DNA of 64,000 nt from Microbacterium sp. AK031 (GTDB taxonomy: Bacteria > Actinomycetota > Actinomycetes > Actinomycetales > Microbacteriaceae), in assembly GCF_024807145.1 (NCBI RefSeq), contig NZ_JANUCA010000002.1, forward strand, positions 1-64,000, written 5' to 3'. Numbering within the stretch: the stretch's first letter is position 1; each line of letters starts with the position of its first letter. The translations under genes and the position numbers were made by a program. The notes under the pieces were generated by a model. That model had not been told where the DNA came from. It saw nothing but the letters and a program-made list of their open reading frames with translations, and ran no database searches. Shown here one piece after another: positions 55,480-64,000 of this stretch.

Positions 55480-55898
55480 TACGCGTCGCCCTCCTCGCGC
55501 TTGATGATGCGTGCCTTGAGAGGCAGCTTGTGAATGGCTCGGGTCAGGGCTTCGCGAGCGAGTTCCTCGCTGACGCCTGCGACCTCGAAGAGGACGCGAC
55601 CCGGCTTGACATTGGAGACCCACCACTCAGGCGAACCCTTACCGGAACCCATGCGGGTCTCGGCAGGCTTCTTGGTGAGCGGACGGTCCGGGTAGATGTT
55701 GATCCACACCTTTCCGCCGCGCTTGATGTGACGCGTCATCGCGATACGAGCTGCCTCGATCTGACGGTTGGTCACGTAAGCGGGCGTGAGGGCCTGGATG
55801 CCGTACTCGCCGAAGGAGACCTTCGTGCCGCCGGTAGCGTGCCCGGTGCGACCCGGGTGGTGCTGCTTGCGGAACTTGACCTTACGGGGGATGAGCAT
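55479..55898 (-). CDS. rplP: 50S ribosomal protein L16
   Basis: L16 positions tRNA in the A site. The 139-residue protein begins [20 protein letters not shown] and has [20 protein letters not shown]. It overlaps both rpsC and rpmC by one base. Confidence 0.98.
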   Translation of the reverse strand: MLIPRKVKFRKQHHPGRTGHATGGTKVSFGEYGIQALTPAYVTNRQIEAARIAMTRHIKRGGKVWINIYPDRPLTKKPAETRMGSGKGSPEWWVSNVKPGRVLFEVAGVSEELAREALTRAIHKLPLKARIIKREEGDA

Positions 55899-56647
55899 TA
55901 TGCCGACGCTCCTTCTGCAACAGGTGCCTCGCTGCGCGGGCCACGACGACGGTCGCCGCCACGGTCACGCGAAGGCTTCTGGTTGGCCTGCTCGCGAGCA
56001 AGCTCCTTGGCGGTGAGATCACCCTTGTAGATCCAGACCTTCACGCCGATGCGGCCGAAGGTGGTCCGTGCCTCGTAGAAGCCGTAGTCGATGTTCGCGC
56101 GCAGCGTGTGCAGCGGCACACGACCCTCGCGGTAGAACTCCGAGCGGCTCATCTCAGCGCCGCCGAGGCGGCCGGAGACCTGGATGCGGATGCCCTTGGC
56201 ACCAGCGCGCTGCGCGCCCTGGAGACCCTTGCGCATCGCACGACGGAACGCCACACGAGCAGAAAGCTGCTCGGCGATGCCCTGTGCGACGAGCTGAGCG
56301 TCAGCCTCGGGGTTCTTGACCTCGAGGATGTTCAGCTGGATCTGCTTACCCGAGAGCTTCTCGAGGTCGCCACGGATGCGCTCGGCCTCAGCACCACGAC
56401 GACCGATCACGATGCCCGGACGGGCGGTGTGGATGTCGACGCGGACGCGGTCACGAGTGCGCTCGATCTCGATGTTCGAGACACCGGCGCGGTCGAGCTG
56501 CTTCTTGAGCAGGTTACGGATCTTGATGTCCTCGGCCACGTAGTCGGCGTAACGCTGACCCGGCTTCGTCGAGTCCGAGAACCAACGCGAGACGTGATCC
56601 GTGGTGATTCCGAGGCGGAAGCCGTACGGGTTTACCTTCTGTCCCAT
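55898..56647 (-). CDS. rpsC: 30S ribosomal protein S3
   Basis: S3 forms part of the mRNA entry channel. The 249-residue protein begins [20 protein letters not shown], has a KH domain with [20 protein letters not shown], and ends with an Arg/Gly/Ala-rich tail of about 30 residues ([20 protein letters not shown]). Confidence 0.98.
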   Translation of the reverse strand: MGQKVNPYGFRLGITTDHVSRWFSDSTKPGQRYADYVAEDIKIRNLLKKQLDRAGVSNIEIERTRDRVRVDIHTARPGIVIGRRGAEAERIRGDLEKLSGKQIQLNILEVKNPEADAQLVAQGIAEQLSARVAFRRAMRKGLQGAQRAGAKGIRIQVSGRLGGAEMSRSEFYREGRVPLHTLRANIDYGFYEARTTFGRIGVKVWIYKGDLTAKELAREQANQKPSRDRGGDRRRGPRSEAPVAEGASA

Positions 56648-57045
56648 TACTTGCTCGCCTTCTTCTTGCTTTCGTCATCGGCTGCGACAGCAGCCTCCGG
56701 CGTCGAGAGCACGACCGTGATGTGGCTCGTGCGCTTCTTGATCTGGAAAGCGCGACCCTGTGCGCGGGGGCGGAAACGCTTGAGCGTCGTGCCCTCGTCG
56801 ACGTACGCGTTGACCACGTACAGGTCCTGCTCGTCGAGGTACTCGCCGTCGCGATCCGCCTTCACCTGCGCGTTGGCCATGGCCGACGCGACAAGCTTGT
56901 AGATCGGCTCACTGGCGCTCTGTGCTGCGAACTTCAGGATCGCAAGAGCCTCCTGGGCCTGCTTGCCCTTGATGAGCGCGACGACACGACGAGCCTTCTG
57001 AGGGGTCACGCGGATGTGTCGCACGCGTGCGATGGACTCCACCAT
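56647..57045 (-). CDS. rplV: 50S ribosomal protein L22
   Basis: L22 lines the exit tunnel; its loop is a site of macrolide resistance in other bacteria. The 132-residue protein has [20 protein letters not shown] and the beta-hairpin region [20 protein letters not shown]. Confidence 0.98.
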   Translation of the reverse strand: MVESIARVRHIRVTPQKARRVVALIKGKQAQEALAILKFAAQSASEPIYKLVASAMANAQVKADRDGEYLDEQDLYVVNAYVDEGTTLKRFRPRAQGRAFQIKKRTSHITVVLSTPEAAVAADDESKKKASK

Positions 57046-57070
57046 TTCTCTCTCCTCTATCGTCCCCGCG

Positions 57071-57352
57071 TCAGCGGCGACGGCCCTTCTTGTCGTCCTT
57101 CTCGTGGCCGCGGAAGGTGCGGGTGGGCGCGAACTCGCCCAGCTTGTGGCCGACCATGCTCTCGGTGACGAACACAGGAATGTGCTTGCGTCCGTCGTGG
57201 ACCGCGATCGTGTGACCCAGCATGGCCGGGATGATCATGGACCGGCGAGACCAGGTCTTGATGACGTTCTTGGAACCGGCTTCGTTCTGCACGACGACCT
57301 TGCGAAGCAGGTGCTCGTCGACGAAGGGGCCCTTCTTGAGACTCCGTGGCAT
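57071..57352 (-). CDS. rpsS: 30S ribosomal protein S19
   Basis: S19 is in the head of the small subunit with S13. The 93-residue protein begins [20 protein letters not shown] and has [20 protein letters not shown]. It follows rplB by 11 bases. Confidence 0.98.
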   Translation of the reverse strand: MPRSLKKGPFVDEHLLRKVVVQNEAGSKNVIKTWSRRSMIIPAMLGHTIAVHDGRKHIPVFVTESMVGHKLGEFAPTRTFRGHEKDDKKGRRR

Positions 57353-57363
57353 CTTCTCTACTC

Positions 57364-58203
57364 CTACTTACGCTTCTTAGACGCGGTGCGACGACGAACG
57401 ATGTACTTGTCGCTTTCCTTGTTGGCGTGACGGGTACGACCCTCTGCCTGGCCCCAAGGGGTGACAGGGTGACGTCCACCGGAGGTCTTACCCTCACCAC
57501 CACCGTGCGGGTGATCGACGGGGTTCATGGCGACACCACGGACGGTCGGGCGGATGCCCTTCCAGCGGTTGCGGCCGGCCTTGCCCCAGTTGATGTTCGA
57601 CTGCTCGGCGTTGCCGACCTCGCCGATCGTTGCGCGGCAGCGAGCGTCGACGTTGCGGATTTCACCCGACGGCAGACGGAGCTGCGCGTAGATGCCTTCC
57701 TTGGCGACGAGTCGCACCGAGGCACCTGCCGAACGTGCGAGCTTCGCCCCGCCACCCGGACGGAGCTCGATCGCGTGGATCACAGTACCGGTCGGGATGT
57801 TCTTGAGCGGAAGGTTGTTGCCCGGCTTGATGTCAGCCGATGCACCCGACTCGATGACATCGCCCTGGTTCAGCTTGTTCGGCGCGATGATGTAACGCTT
57901 CTCGCCGTCGAAGTAATGCAGCAGTGCGATGCGCGCGGTGCGGTTGGGATCGTACTCGATGTGAGCGACCTTGGCGTTGACGCCGTCCTTGTCATTGCGA
58001 CGGAAGTCGATGACACGGTACTGGCGCTTGTGTCCACCACCGATGTGACGGGTCGTGATGCGGCCCTGGTTGTTGCGACCACCGGTCTTCGAGAGCGGGC
58101 GCAGCAGCGACTTCTCCGGCGTCGATCGTGTGATCTCGGCGAAGTCAGCCACCGACGAGCCGCGGCGACCCGGGGTCGTGGGCTTGTACTTGCGAATAGC
58201 CAT
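57364..58203 (-). CDS. rplB: 50S ribosomal protein L2
   Basis: L2 is needed for subunit association and peptidyl transfer. The 279-residue protein has [39 protein letters not shown] and the conserved loop [20 protein letters not shown]. Confidence 0.99.
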   Translation of the reverse strand: MAIRKYKPTTPGRRGSSVADFAEITRSTPEKSLLRPLSKTGGRNNQGRITTRHIGGGHKRQYRVIDFRRNDKDGVNAKVAHIEYDPNRTARIALLHYFDGEKRYIIAPNKLNQGDVIESGASADIKPGNNLPLKNIPTGTVIHAIELRPGGGAKLARSAGASVRLVAKEGIYAQLRLPSGEIRNVDARCRATIGEVGNAEQSNINWGKAGRNRWKGIRPTVRGVAMNPVDHPHGGGEGKTSGGRHPVTPWGQAEGRTRHANKESDKYIVRRRTASKKRK

Positions 58204-58224
58204 GATTGTCCTTTATCCCCCGGA

Positions 58225-58548
58225 TCAGCCGATTGCCGTGAAGATGTCGATGGTGCCCGACTTCAGGCTCACGATGGCGCGCTTGGTGTCCTTGCGCTTT
58301 CCCGTGCCGAAGCGGGTGCGACGGGCCTTGCCGACGCGGTTGATCGTGTTGACCGCCGCGACCTTGACGCCGAAGATCTTCTCGATGGCGAGCTTGATCT
58401 CGGTCTTCGTAGCACGCGGGTCGACGAGGAAGGTGTACTTGCCTTCGTCGATCAGCGAGTAGCTCTTCTCAGAGACGACCGGCTTCAGGATGATGTCGCG
58501 GGGGTCCTTGTTGAACGCCGACTGGAGGGCGCCTGCCTGCTCGGTCAT
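58225..58548 (-). CDS. rplW: 50S ribosomal protein L23
   Basis: L23 sits at the exit tunnel and docks trigger factor and SRP. The 107-residue protein has [20 protein letters not shown] and [20 protein letters not shown]. Its ATG overlaps the rplD stop in an ATGA. Confidence 0.98.
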   Translation of the reverse strand: MTEQAGALQSAFNKDPRDIILKPVVSEKSYSLIDEGKYTFLVDPRATKTEIKLAIEKIFGVKVAAVNTINRVGKARRTRFGTGKRKDTKRAIVSLKSGTIDIFTAIG

Positions 58549-59207
58549 GCCGAGACCTCCTCGGTTGCGCCGGTCTTCGAGGCGATGAAGCCCTCGAGCG
58601 CGGCCTTGGTGAAGACGATGTCGTCAGAGACGAGCACGTCGTAGGCGTTGAGCTGGTCGTACGTCAGCACGTGGATGTTCGCGAGGTTGCGAATGCTCTT
58701 CGTGGTGATGTCGTCGCCTCGTTCGATCACGAGGAGCACGTTCTTCGACGTGACGACGGTCGTGAGGAAGCTCACGGCAGCCTTCGTCGAAGGCGTACCG
58801 TCGATACCGAAGGACTCGATGGCGTGCAGACGCTCACCGCGGAAGCGGTCGCTGAGCGAGCCCAGGAGGGCTGCGGCGATCATCTTCTTGGGGGTGCGCT
58901 GCGAGTAGTCACGCGGCTTCGGGCCGTGGACGATGCCACCGCCGGTCATGTGCGGCGCGCGGATCGAGCCCTGACGGGCGTTACCCGTGCCCTTCTGCTT
59001 GAAGGGCTTGCGGCCGGCACCGGAGACCTCACCACGACGCTTGGTCGAGTGAGTGCCCTGGCGAGCCGCCGCGAGCTGCGCGACGACGACCTGGTGGATG
59101 AGCGGAATGTTCGTCTTGACGTCGAAGAGCGCGGCGGGCAGCTCGATCGAGCCAGCCTTCTTGCCGTCGGCCTTGAGGACGTCGAGCGCGAGAGACGAGT
59201 CAGCCAT
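58545..59207 (-). CDS. rplD: 50S ribosomal protein L4
   Basis: L4 lines the exit tunnel and in some bacteria regulates the S10 operon. The 220-residue protein has [20 protein letters not shown] and [20 protein letters not shown]. It lies 3 bases after rplC. Confidence 0.98.
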   Translation of the reverse strand: MADSSLALDVLKADGKKAGSIELPAALFDVKTNIPLIHQVVVAQLAAARQGTHSTKRRGEVSGAGRKPFKQKGTGNARQGSIRAPHMTGGGIVHGPKPRDYSQRTPKKMIAAALLGSLSDRFRGERLHAIESFGIDGTPSTKAAVSFLTTVVTSKNVLLVIERGDDITTKSIRNLANIHVLTYDQLNAYDVLVSDDIVFTKAALEGFIASKTGATEEVSA

Positions 59208-59210
59208 GGA

Positions 59211-59870
59211 CTAGGCCCCCTTCACTGCGTTGCGGACGTAGACGATGCGGCCACGAGCACCGGGAACGGCGCCCTTGACGAGCAGCAGTCCCTTGTCGGT
59301 GTCGATGCCGTGCACCGTCAGGTTGAGAACGGTCACGCGCTCGCCGCCCATACGGCCGGCCATGCGCATTCCCTTGAAGACGCGGCTCGGGGTCGAGGAC
59401 GCGCCGATCGAGCCGGGCTTGCGGTGGTTGCGGTGCGAACCGTGCGATGCCGAAACGCCCTTGAAGTTGTGGCGCTTCATGACACCCGCGGTGCCCTTGC
59501 CCTTGCTGGTGCCGACGACGTCGACCAGCTGGCCTGCCTCGAAGAGGCCGTCGACCGTGAGCTCCTGACCGAGCGAGTAGTCAGCAGCATCCGCTGTGCG
59601 GATCTCGGTGACGTGACGGCGCGGCGTGACGCCGGCTGCCTCGAAGTGGGCCGTGAGGGGCTTGTTGACCTTGCGCGGGTCGATCTGGCCTGCCGCGATC
59701 TGCACGGCGTTGTAGCCGTCCTTCTCGGGCGTGCGGATCTGAGTGACCACGTTCGGTGCCAGCTCGATGACGGTGACGGGGACGAGCTTGCCGTCCGCGT
59801 TCCACACCTGAGTCATGCCGAGCTTCGTGCCCAGCATTCCCTTGGAAATCTTTGCGTTGATGTCAGCCAT
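59211..59870 (-). CDS. rplC: 50S ribosomal protein L3
   Basis: L3 starts large-subunit assembly and reaches the peptidyl transferase centre. The 219-residue protein has [20 protein letters not shown] and the central loop [20 protein letters not shown]. It is 8 bases after rpsJ. Confidence 0.98.
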   Translation of the reverse strand: MADINAKISKGMLGTKLGMTQVWNADGKLVPVTVIELAPNVVTQIRTPEKDGYNAVQIAAGQIDPRKVNKPLTAHFEAAGVTPRRHVTEIRTADAADYSLGQELTVDGLFEAGQLVDVVGTSKGKGTAGVMKRHNFKGVSASHGSHRNHRKPGSIGASSTPSRVFKGMRMAGRMGGERVTVLNLTVHGIDTDKGLLLVKGAVPGARGRIVYVRNAVKGA

Positions 59871-59878
59871 GTCGATCC

Positions 59879-60187
59879 TCAGAGCTTGATCTCGATGTTG
59901 ACGTCAGCCGGAAGGTCGAGACGCATCAGCGAGTCGACTGCCTTGGGCGTCGGGTCGACGATGTCGATCAGACGCTTGTGGGTGCGCATCTCGAAGTGCT
60001 CGCGGCTGTCCTTGTACTTGTGGGGCGACCGGATGACGCACACGACGTTCTTCTCGGTCGGAAGCGGCACCGGGCCGACGACAGTCGCGCCCGCACGGGT
60101 CACGGTGTCTACGATCTTGCGCGCCGACGAGTCGATGACCTCGTGGTCATACGACTTCAGGCGAATGCGGATTTTCTGTCCCGCCAT
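59879..60187 (-). CDS. rpsJ: 30S ribosomal protein S10 (NusE)
   Basis: S10 acts in the ribosome and, as NusE, in rRNA antitermination with NusB. The 102-residue protein begins [20 protein letters not shown] and ends [14 protein letters not shown]. It heads the S10 ribosomal cluster. An AT-rich TTATAGAG element lies about 25 bases upstream on the minus strand and could be its -10 box, but no clear -35 box was found. Confidence 0.98.
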   Translation of the reverse strand: MAGQKIRIRLKSYDHEVIDSSARKIVDTVTRAGATVVGPVPLPTEKNVVCVIRSPHKYKDSREHFEMRTHKRLIDIVDPTPKAVDSLMRLDLPADVNIEIKL

Positions 60188-60933
60188 TGTCTGTTCACTC
60201 TCTATAAGGCGTCTTACCGTCCTGGGCCGGGTGACCCAGGGGCATTGGACGCACGTCGACGCTGTTCGCGCCTCGGCACTTCTCTCACCGGATGCCGCAC
60301 CGTCTCCGGCCCGGCGCCCGACGAAGGGCACCACTGTTCTTCTGTCATCCCGCGCGGCTTTCGACGCACGGCAGAACCTCCGTGAGGAGGTGGTTGCTGT
60401 TCTGCCACCCGCGGCCTAGGTCCCTGCGCGCGATCTCCGAGGAGATGACGCCGCCTATGCACTGCCCTGGTGGTGATCCGATGAGCGCACAAAACGCACC
60501 GCCGGAATGTGGAACCTGTCTATTCTGCCAGCCGGATTTCACTTACGCAAACCCGGGCGTGTCGCGCATCGGATCCCCCGCCTGCCGAGCCGTCTTGCGT
60601 GGCCCGGCAGCGGGGCGAGGCATCCCCATGCCCCACCCCGCCTGGGGGAGTGTTCAGTGCGAGGGGGCGCACCGAACACGAGGGCTTCGACGCGGAGGGC
60701 CGCCGAAATCCTCGTCGAGGGCACGGCGGATCGACCGCCGTGGAGGCGAGGTGAGGCATCGGCGCACGGACGGCGCACGACGCGTGATGATCCCCAACAT
60801 CATTCCCCAGATTTGCGCGCAGCAACAGCTGCGCATTCGCAGTTCACCGAACCCCTTCGATGAACCGAGCCGCAAGATCCCCAGGCGGCTGGATTCATAC
60901 TAGTCGAACCCGGGAAGAACTCACCACACGAGA
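60188..60933. other. Gene-poor region of about 750 bases upstream of rpsJ
   Basis: I see no recognisable protein or RNA here. The part next to rpsJ should hold the S10 operon promoter; a hairpin-like CCTGGG/CCCAGG pair lies at 60221-60240. Several open frames exist, the longest about 200 codons on the plus strand with a Cys-rich stretch (PPECGTCLFCQPDF), but composition and lack of ribosome binding sites argue against them. TTCTGTCATCCCGCG and TTCTGCCACCCGCG form an imperfect direct repeat near 60340-60415. Confidence 0.5.
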
Positions 60934-60966
60934 ACGGGGTGGATGCGATCGTCGCATCCACCCCGT
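60934..60966 (-). terminator. Hairpin terminator of the surface-protein gene
   Basis: A perfect 15-base-pair stem (60934-60948 with 60952-60966) with a three-base loop stands about 16 bases beyond the stop codon of the cell-wall protein gene. Confidence 0.85.
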
Positions 60967-60981
60967 CTCTTGTTCAGGCGA

Positions 60982-63900
60982 TTAAACCTCCTCGCGGCGG
61001 CGCCCTCCGGCCAGAAGCAGAGCGAGCCCGGCGAACAGGACGAGCGGGATCGCGCCCCACACGATCGGCGGTACAACGAGGCCCGTCCTCGGCAGATCCT
61101 TCACGAACTCGTTCGTGATCTCGACCTGCACGTCTCCGACAGCGGAGACATCAGCCGATGTGCCGTCGACCGAGAGGGGCGAGCCGCCGTCGACTGCGAC
61201 CGAGATCGCGGTGCGCACTGCCCCGCCGGTCTCGGTCTCCGCGATGACGCAGTCTGCCCCTGCAGGCAGGTTGGAGAAGGTGGCCTGGTAGCCACCCTCC
61301 ACTCGCAGTTCGCGCTCCGCATCGCCGGGGATCACGAATTCGGCACCGTCAACCGTGCACTGCAGGTCAACGGTGAATACGCCGCGTGCACCGTCCGCAT
61401 CCAGATCGCCGGTGACCTTCTTGGTCACCGTGATCGACGAGACGTCGAATGTGTTGGTCGCAGTCACTGTCGACGAGCTGCCTGCACCGACGGCGACGAT
61501 GCCGTCGCTCGGGTCGAAAGCGGTACTGGTGGCGTTGCCGGCATCCGTCTCCTCGACTATGCAAGAGGTGTTGGTCGGGTACGGACCGAACGAGCGGGTG
61601 TCTCCGCTCACGAGTGAGAAGGTCGCGTCCAACAGCGTCTGCCCGTCGTACGTGCACACGGCGGTGAATTCGAACGTGCCCATTCCGTACAGGTTCGCTC
61701 CCTCACCGTCGACGACCTTCTGCACGACAAGCACACCGGCATCGAAGCCGTTGGTGAACTCGACGGCCGCAGGCGTCACGCCGACGTGCACCGAGGCACT
61801 CGCGTCGCCGTTGTCTGTGACGTTGTCTCCGACGACGACGACGCTGTCTGCGTTGCCGCCGACTTCTGTGACGAGGCAGTCAGCACGGGCGGGGATGGTG
61901 TTCTCGTCCGCAGTGAACGTCGCGTCGGCCTCGAGAGTGAAGGCCAACTCCGCCGCTCCCCCGTCGAAGGTCACCGGGATGCCGGTGGCGCTCGTGCAGG
62001 TGAGGGTGAAGTCGAACGGGCCGTACTCGGCCTCGGCCGCTGCATCCACCCGCTTGGTGACCGACAGGCCGGAGAAGGCGTAGTCGTTCACGAGCTCAGC
62101 GATCTGCTCGGCGGGCACCTCTTCGTCGGCTGCGACGACAGTATCCACCGTCACGGTCGTGTCCGAGTCTGGACGACTGGTCTCCCCGAAGTCGCCGACC
62201 TCACCCTGCTCGGTCACCTCGCACACGGCACCGGTCGGGATGCCGTCTATGCGGGAGGCGAAGCCGTTCGCCGCGGTGAGCGCGACGGTGGCGTTCGCAC
62301 CGAGGTCGACTGCCGTGCCGCCGACGGTGCACATCACGTCGGCGAGGAACTCGCCGCTCGCGTAGGCGGCGGCGTCGCCCGTGATCGACTTGCGTACTTC
62401 GATCGAACTGAGCGAGAAGGTGTTCGTCACCGTCACGGTCGCCATCGTGTTCTCGTCGGCGGTGATGAGCACGGTGCCATCGGCCGGTGCGTACGCGGTC
62501 TCGGTGGCGCCAGCGGCATTCGTCTCGTCGACGATGCACTCGGTGCCGGTCGGGAAGGCGCCGTACGACGTCTCCTCGCCCGCGCCGAGTACGAACGATG
62601 CGTCCAGCAGCGTCTGCCCGCGATAGGTGCACACCGCAGTGAAGGCGAAGGGGCCGTTGCCGTAGAGCTCGCCGCCCGCGCCGTCGACGTTCTTCTGGAT
62701 CGTGAGGGTGCCCGCATCGAACACGTTGGTGTACTCCACGTTCACCGGGTCAGGCCCGACCTCGACTTCGGCACGTCCGTCACCGAGGTCGGTGACAGCG
62801 GGGCTAGCGACGGTGATGCTGTTCGCCGCGGCACTGTCGACCTCGGTGATCAGGCACGTGGAGTTCGCCGGAATGGTGTCCTCCGGTACCGTGAACGTCT
62901 CGTCGGTGGCGAGCGTGAACGCGTACTCGGCCACGTCACCATCGAAGAGAACCGGGATGCCGGAACGACTGATGCAGGAAAGGGTGAACTCGAACGGGCC
63001 GTACTCGGCATCCGCTCCGCTCTGTACGCGCTTGACGACCGAAAGCCCGGAGTAGGTGTATTCGTTGACGATCGACGCCGTCTGCGATGCGGGCACGTCC
63101 TGCGTGTCATCCACCACGGTCTCCACGTCGATCTCCGAGGGGCTGCCCGTGCGTCCGGTCTCACCGAACTCGCCGACCTCGCCCTGCTCGGTCACCGTGC
63201 AGTCGGCGCCGGTGGGGATGGCGTCGACACGGGAGGAGAAGCCGTTCGCCTCATTGAGCTCGACCACGCCGTCCGCGCCGAGCGGGACGTCGATGCCACG
63301 CACCGAGCAGACCACATCGACGCGGAACTCGGCGGCGGCGAAGGACGCCGCGTCACCGGTGACCGACTTGTCGACCTGGATGGAGGTGAGATCGAACGTG
63401 TTGGTCGCGATGACCGCGTTCGTCGCGCCTTCCTCTGTGCTGATCACGACTGTGCCGTCGGCGGGATCGATGGCAGTGCGGGTGGCTCCACCTGTCGCGG
63501 TCTCCTCGACGACGCAGCTCGTGCCGGTCGGGTAGACCCCGAAAGTGCGCTGCCCGTTCGGATCGAGGGTGAATGCGGTCTCCAGCAGGGTCTGACCGCG
63601 GTAGGTGCACACGGCTGTGAACTCGAACGGGCCCGCTCCGTAGAGGGAGGCGCCTTCGCCGTCGACGACCTTGCTCACGCTGAGCACCCCGCTGTTGAAG
63701 CCGTTCGTGAACTCGACCGCCGCATCCGTCGTGCCTACGAGCACCGATGCAGTGCCGTCGCGGTTGTCGGTGACGTTGTCTCCGACGATGACGATCTCAT
63801 CCGCATCCGTACTGTCAGCTTCGGAGACCAGGCAGGTGGCCCGTGCCGGGATCGTGTCCTCGGGGGCGGTGAAGGTCTCACCATCGGAGAGGGTGAACGC

Positions 63901-64000
63901 GAGTTCGGTCTCATCGCCCTCGAACACCACCGGCGTGCCGACTGCGGTCGTGCACGAGAGGGTGAAGTCGAAGGGACCGAACTCACCCTGGTCTGCGTCG
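60982..64000 (-). CDS. LPXTG-anchored surface protein built of DUF5979 modules (5' part outside the window)
   Basis: The open frame runs through the right edge, so only the C-terminal about 1005 residues are seen. It ends in a sortase signal: LPRTG, a hydrophobic span and RRREEV. The rest is nine DUF5979-type modules of about 100 residues, three kinds (A, B, C) in the order A-B-C repeated three times, the first A being cut. Each module starts with a V-x-K-x-V strand, has two cysteines 30 to 40 residues apart (before a G/A-x-C-x-V-x-E strand) and ends in TN-x-F or NEY/NDY. The Lys/Glu/Asn pattern resembles CnaB-like isopeptide domains. It is a likely stalk or adhesin. Confidence 0.9.
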   Translation of the reverse strand, partial: DADQGEFGPFDFTLSCTTAVGTPVVFEGDETELAFTLSDGETFTAPEDTIPARATCLVSEADSTDADEIVIVGDNVTDNRDGTASVLVGTTDAAVEFTNGFNSGVLSVSKVVDGEGASLYGAGPFEFTAVCTYRGQTLLETAFTLDPNGQRTFGVYPTGTSCVVEETATGGATRTAIDPADGTVVISTEEGATNAVIATNTFDLTSIQVDKSVTGDAASFAAAEFRVDVVCSVRGIDVPLGADGVVELNEANGFSSRVDAIPTGADCTVTEQGEVGEFGETGRTGSPSEIDVETVVDDTQDVPASQTASIVNEYTYSGLSVVKRVQSGADAEYGPFEFTLSCISRSGIPVLFDGDVAEYAFTLATDETFTVPEDTIPANSTCLITEVDSAAANSITVASPAVTDLGDGRAEVEVGPDPVNVEYTNVFDAGTLTIQKNVDGAGGELYGNGPFAFTAVCTYRGQTLLDASFVLGAGEETSYGAFPTGTECIVDETNAAGATETAYAPADGTVLITADENTMATVTVTNTFSLSSIEVRKSITGDAAAYASGEFLADVMCTVGGTAVDLGANATVALTAANGFASRIDGIPTGAVCEVTEQGEVGDFGETSRPDSDTTVTVDTVVAADEEVPAEQIAELVNDYAFSGLSVTKRVDAAAEAEYGPFDFTLTCTSATGIPVTFDGGAAELAFTLEADATFTADENTIPARADCLVTEVGGNADSVVVVGDNVTDNGDASASVHVGVTPAAVEFTNGFDAGVLVVQKVVDGEGANLYGMGTFEFTAVCTYDGQTLLDATFSLVSGDTRSFGPYPTNTSCIVEETDAGNATSTAFDPSDGIVAVGAGSSSTVTATNTFDVSSITVTKKVTGDLDADGARGVFTVDLQCTVDGAEFVIPGDAERELRVEGGYQATFSNLPAGADCVIAETETGGAVRTAISVAVDGGSPLSVDGTSADVSAVGDVQVEITNEFVKDLPRTGLVVPPIVWGAIPLVLFAGLALLLAGGRRREEV
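61630..63720 (-). repeat. About 975-base long-period direct repeats encoding the A-B-C module triplet
   Basis: Landmarks recur at a constant distance: CAGCGTCTGCCCG at 61633 and 62608 and its variant CAGGGTCTGACCG at 63586 (975 and 978 bases apart), and the GCCGACCTCACCCTGCTCGG block near 62195 again near 63175. The unit equals 325-326 codons, that is three domains. Divergence between copies is visible, so the duplication is not very recent. Confidence 0.8.

Noticed and set aside
60292..60903. Possible 203-residue Cys-containing protein
   Set aside because: No ribosome binding site, no recognisable domain, unusual amino-acid composition, and other frames are equally open.
61630..63720. CRISPR or mobile-element origin of the long direct repeats
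   Set aside because: The repeats stay in one reading frame and encode protein domains, so they are intragenic module duplications.

Overview
The window looks like a chromosomal segment of a high-GC Gram-positive bacterium of the family Microbacteriaceae, probably Microbacterium or a close relative. The evidence is the gene order tRNA-Trp/secE/nusG/rplK/rplA, a NusG with a long acidic N-terminal extension, a RamB-type regulator next to aceA/aceB, actinobacterial MaoC (HadA/HadB-like) dehydratases beside murB, many GTG and TTG starts, an LPXTG-anchored DUF5979 surface protein, and the characteristic excess of GGATGCC/GGCATCC. The species call is inference; no rRNA gene lies inside the window.

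Layout. 1-330: leader and three tandem promoters of an rRNA operon that is transcribed leftwards off the window. 0.45-3.2 kb: rplA, rplK, nusG, secE and tRNA-Trp (all minus strand). 3.4-12.8 kb: one long minus-strand operon for a four-carbon sugar alcohol (erythritol/threitol type): dehydrogenase, DUF2291 protein, ribose-type ABC transporter, DhaK-DhaL kinase, RpiB and TIM isomerases, DeoR regulator; a second polyol dehydrogenase is divergent (12.9-14.0 kb). 14.0-20.4 kb: a PoxB-like ThDP enzyme, a GntP permease, LtnD- and OtnK-like tetronate enzymes and a GntR regulator, with a near-perfect operator before otnK. 20.5-30.2 kb: putrescine/GABA to succinate (two aldehyde dehydrogenases, APC permease, universal stress protein, putrescine oxidase, GabT) with a divergent PucR regulator. 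30.2-37.4 kb: a membrane protein, a RamB-like regulator, the glyoxylate shunt (aceA, aceB) and an acyl-CoA dehydrogenase. 37.5-42.6 kb: a small membrane protein, an aspartate-type aminotransferase, VOC protein, MurB, two MaoC dehydratases and a TauE exporter. 42.6-60.2 kb: the alpha, spc and S10 ribosomal clusters in reverse order (rplQ, rpoA, rpsK, rpsM, rpmJ, infA, a DsbA-like protein, a decayed gene, map, adk, secY, then rplO to rpsJ). 60.2-60.9 kb: no recognisable gene. 61.0-64.0 kb: the C-terminal part of a large modular cell-wall protein, cut by the window edge.

How the genes fit together. The catabolic modules converge on central metabolism: the C4 polyol operon would end at D-erythrose 4-phosphate, the tetronate genes make phosphorylated oxo-tetronates, the putrescine/GABA operon ends in succinate, and the glyoxylate shunt allows growth on C2 units. 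All this lies between tRNA-Trp/secE and the aspC/murB/MaoC genes that are near neighbours in other actinobacteria, so the 3.4-37.4 kb stretch reads as an accessory catabolic block set into a conserved housekeeping locus. The least explained items are the DUF2291 component of the sugar transporter, the apparently incomplete tetronate pathway, and the repeated three-module architecture of the surface protein.
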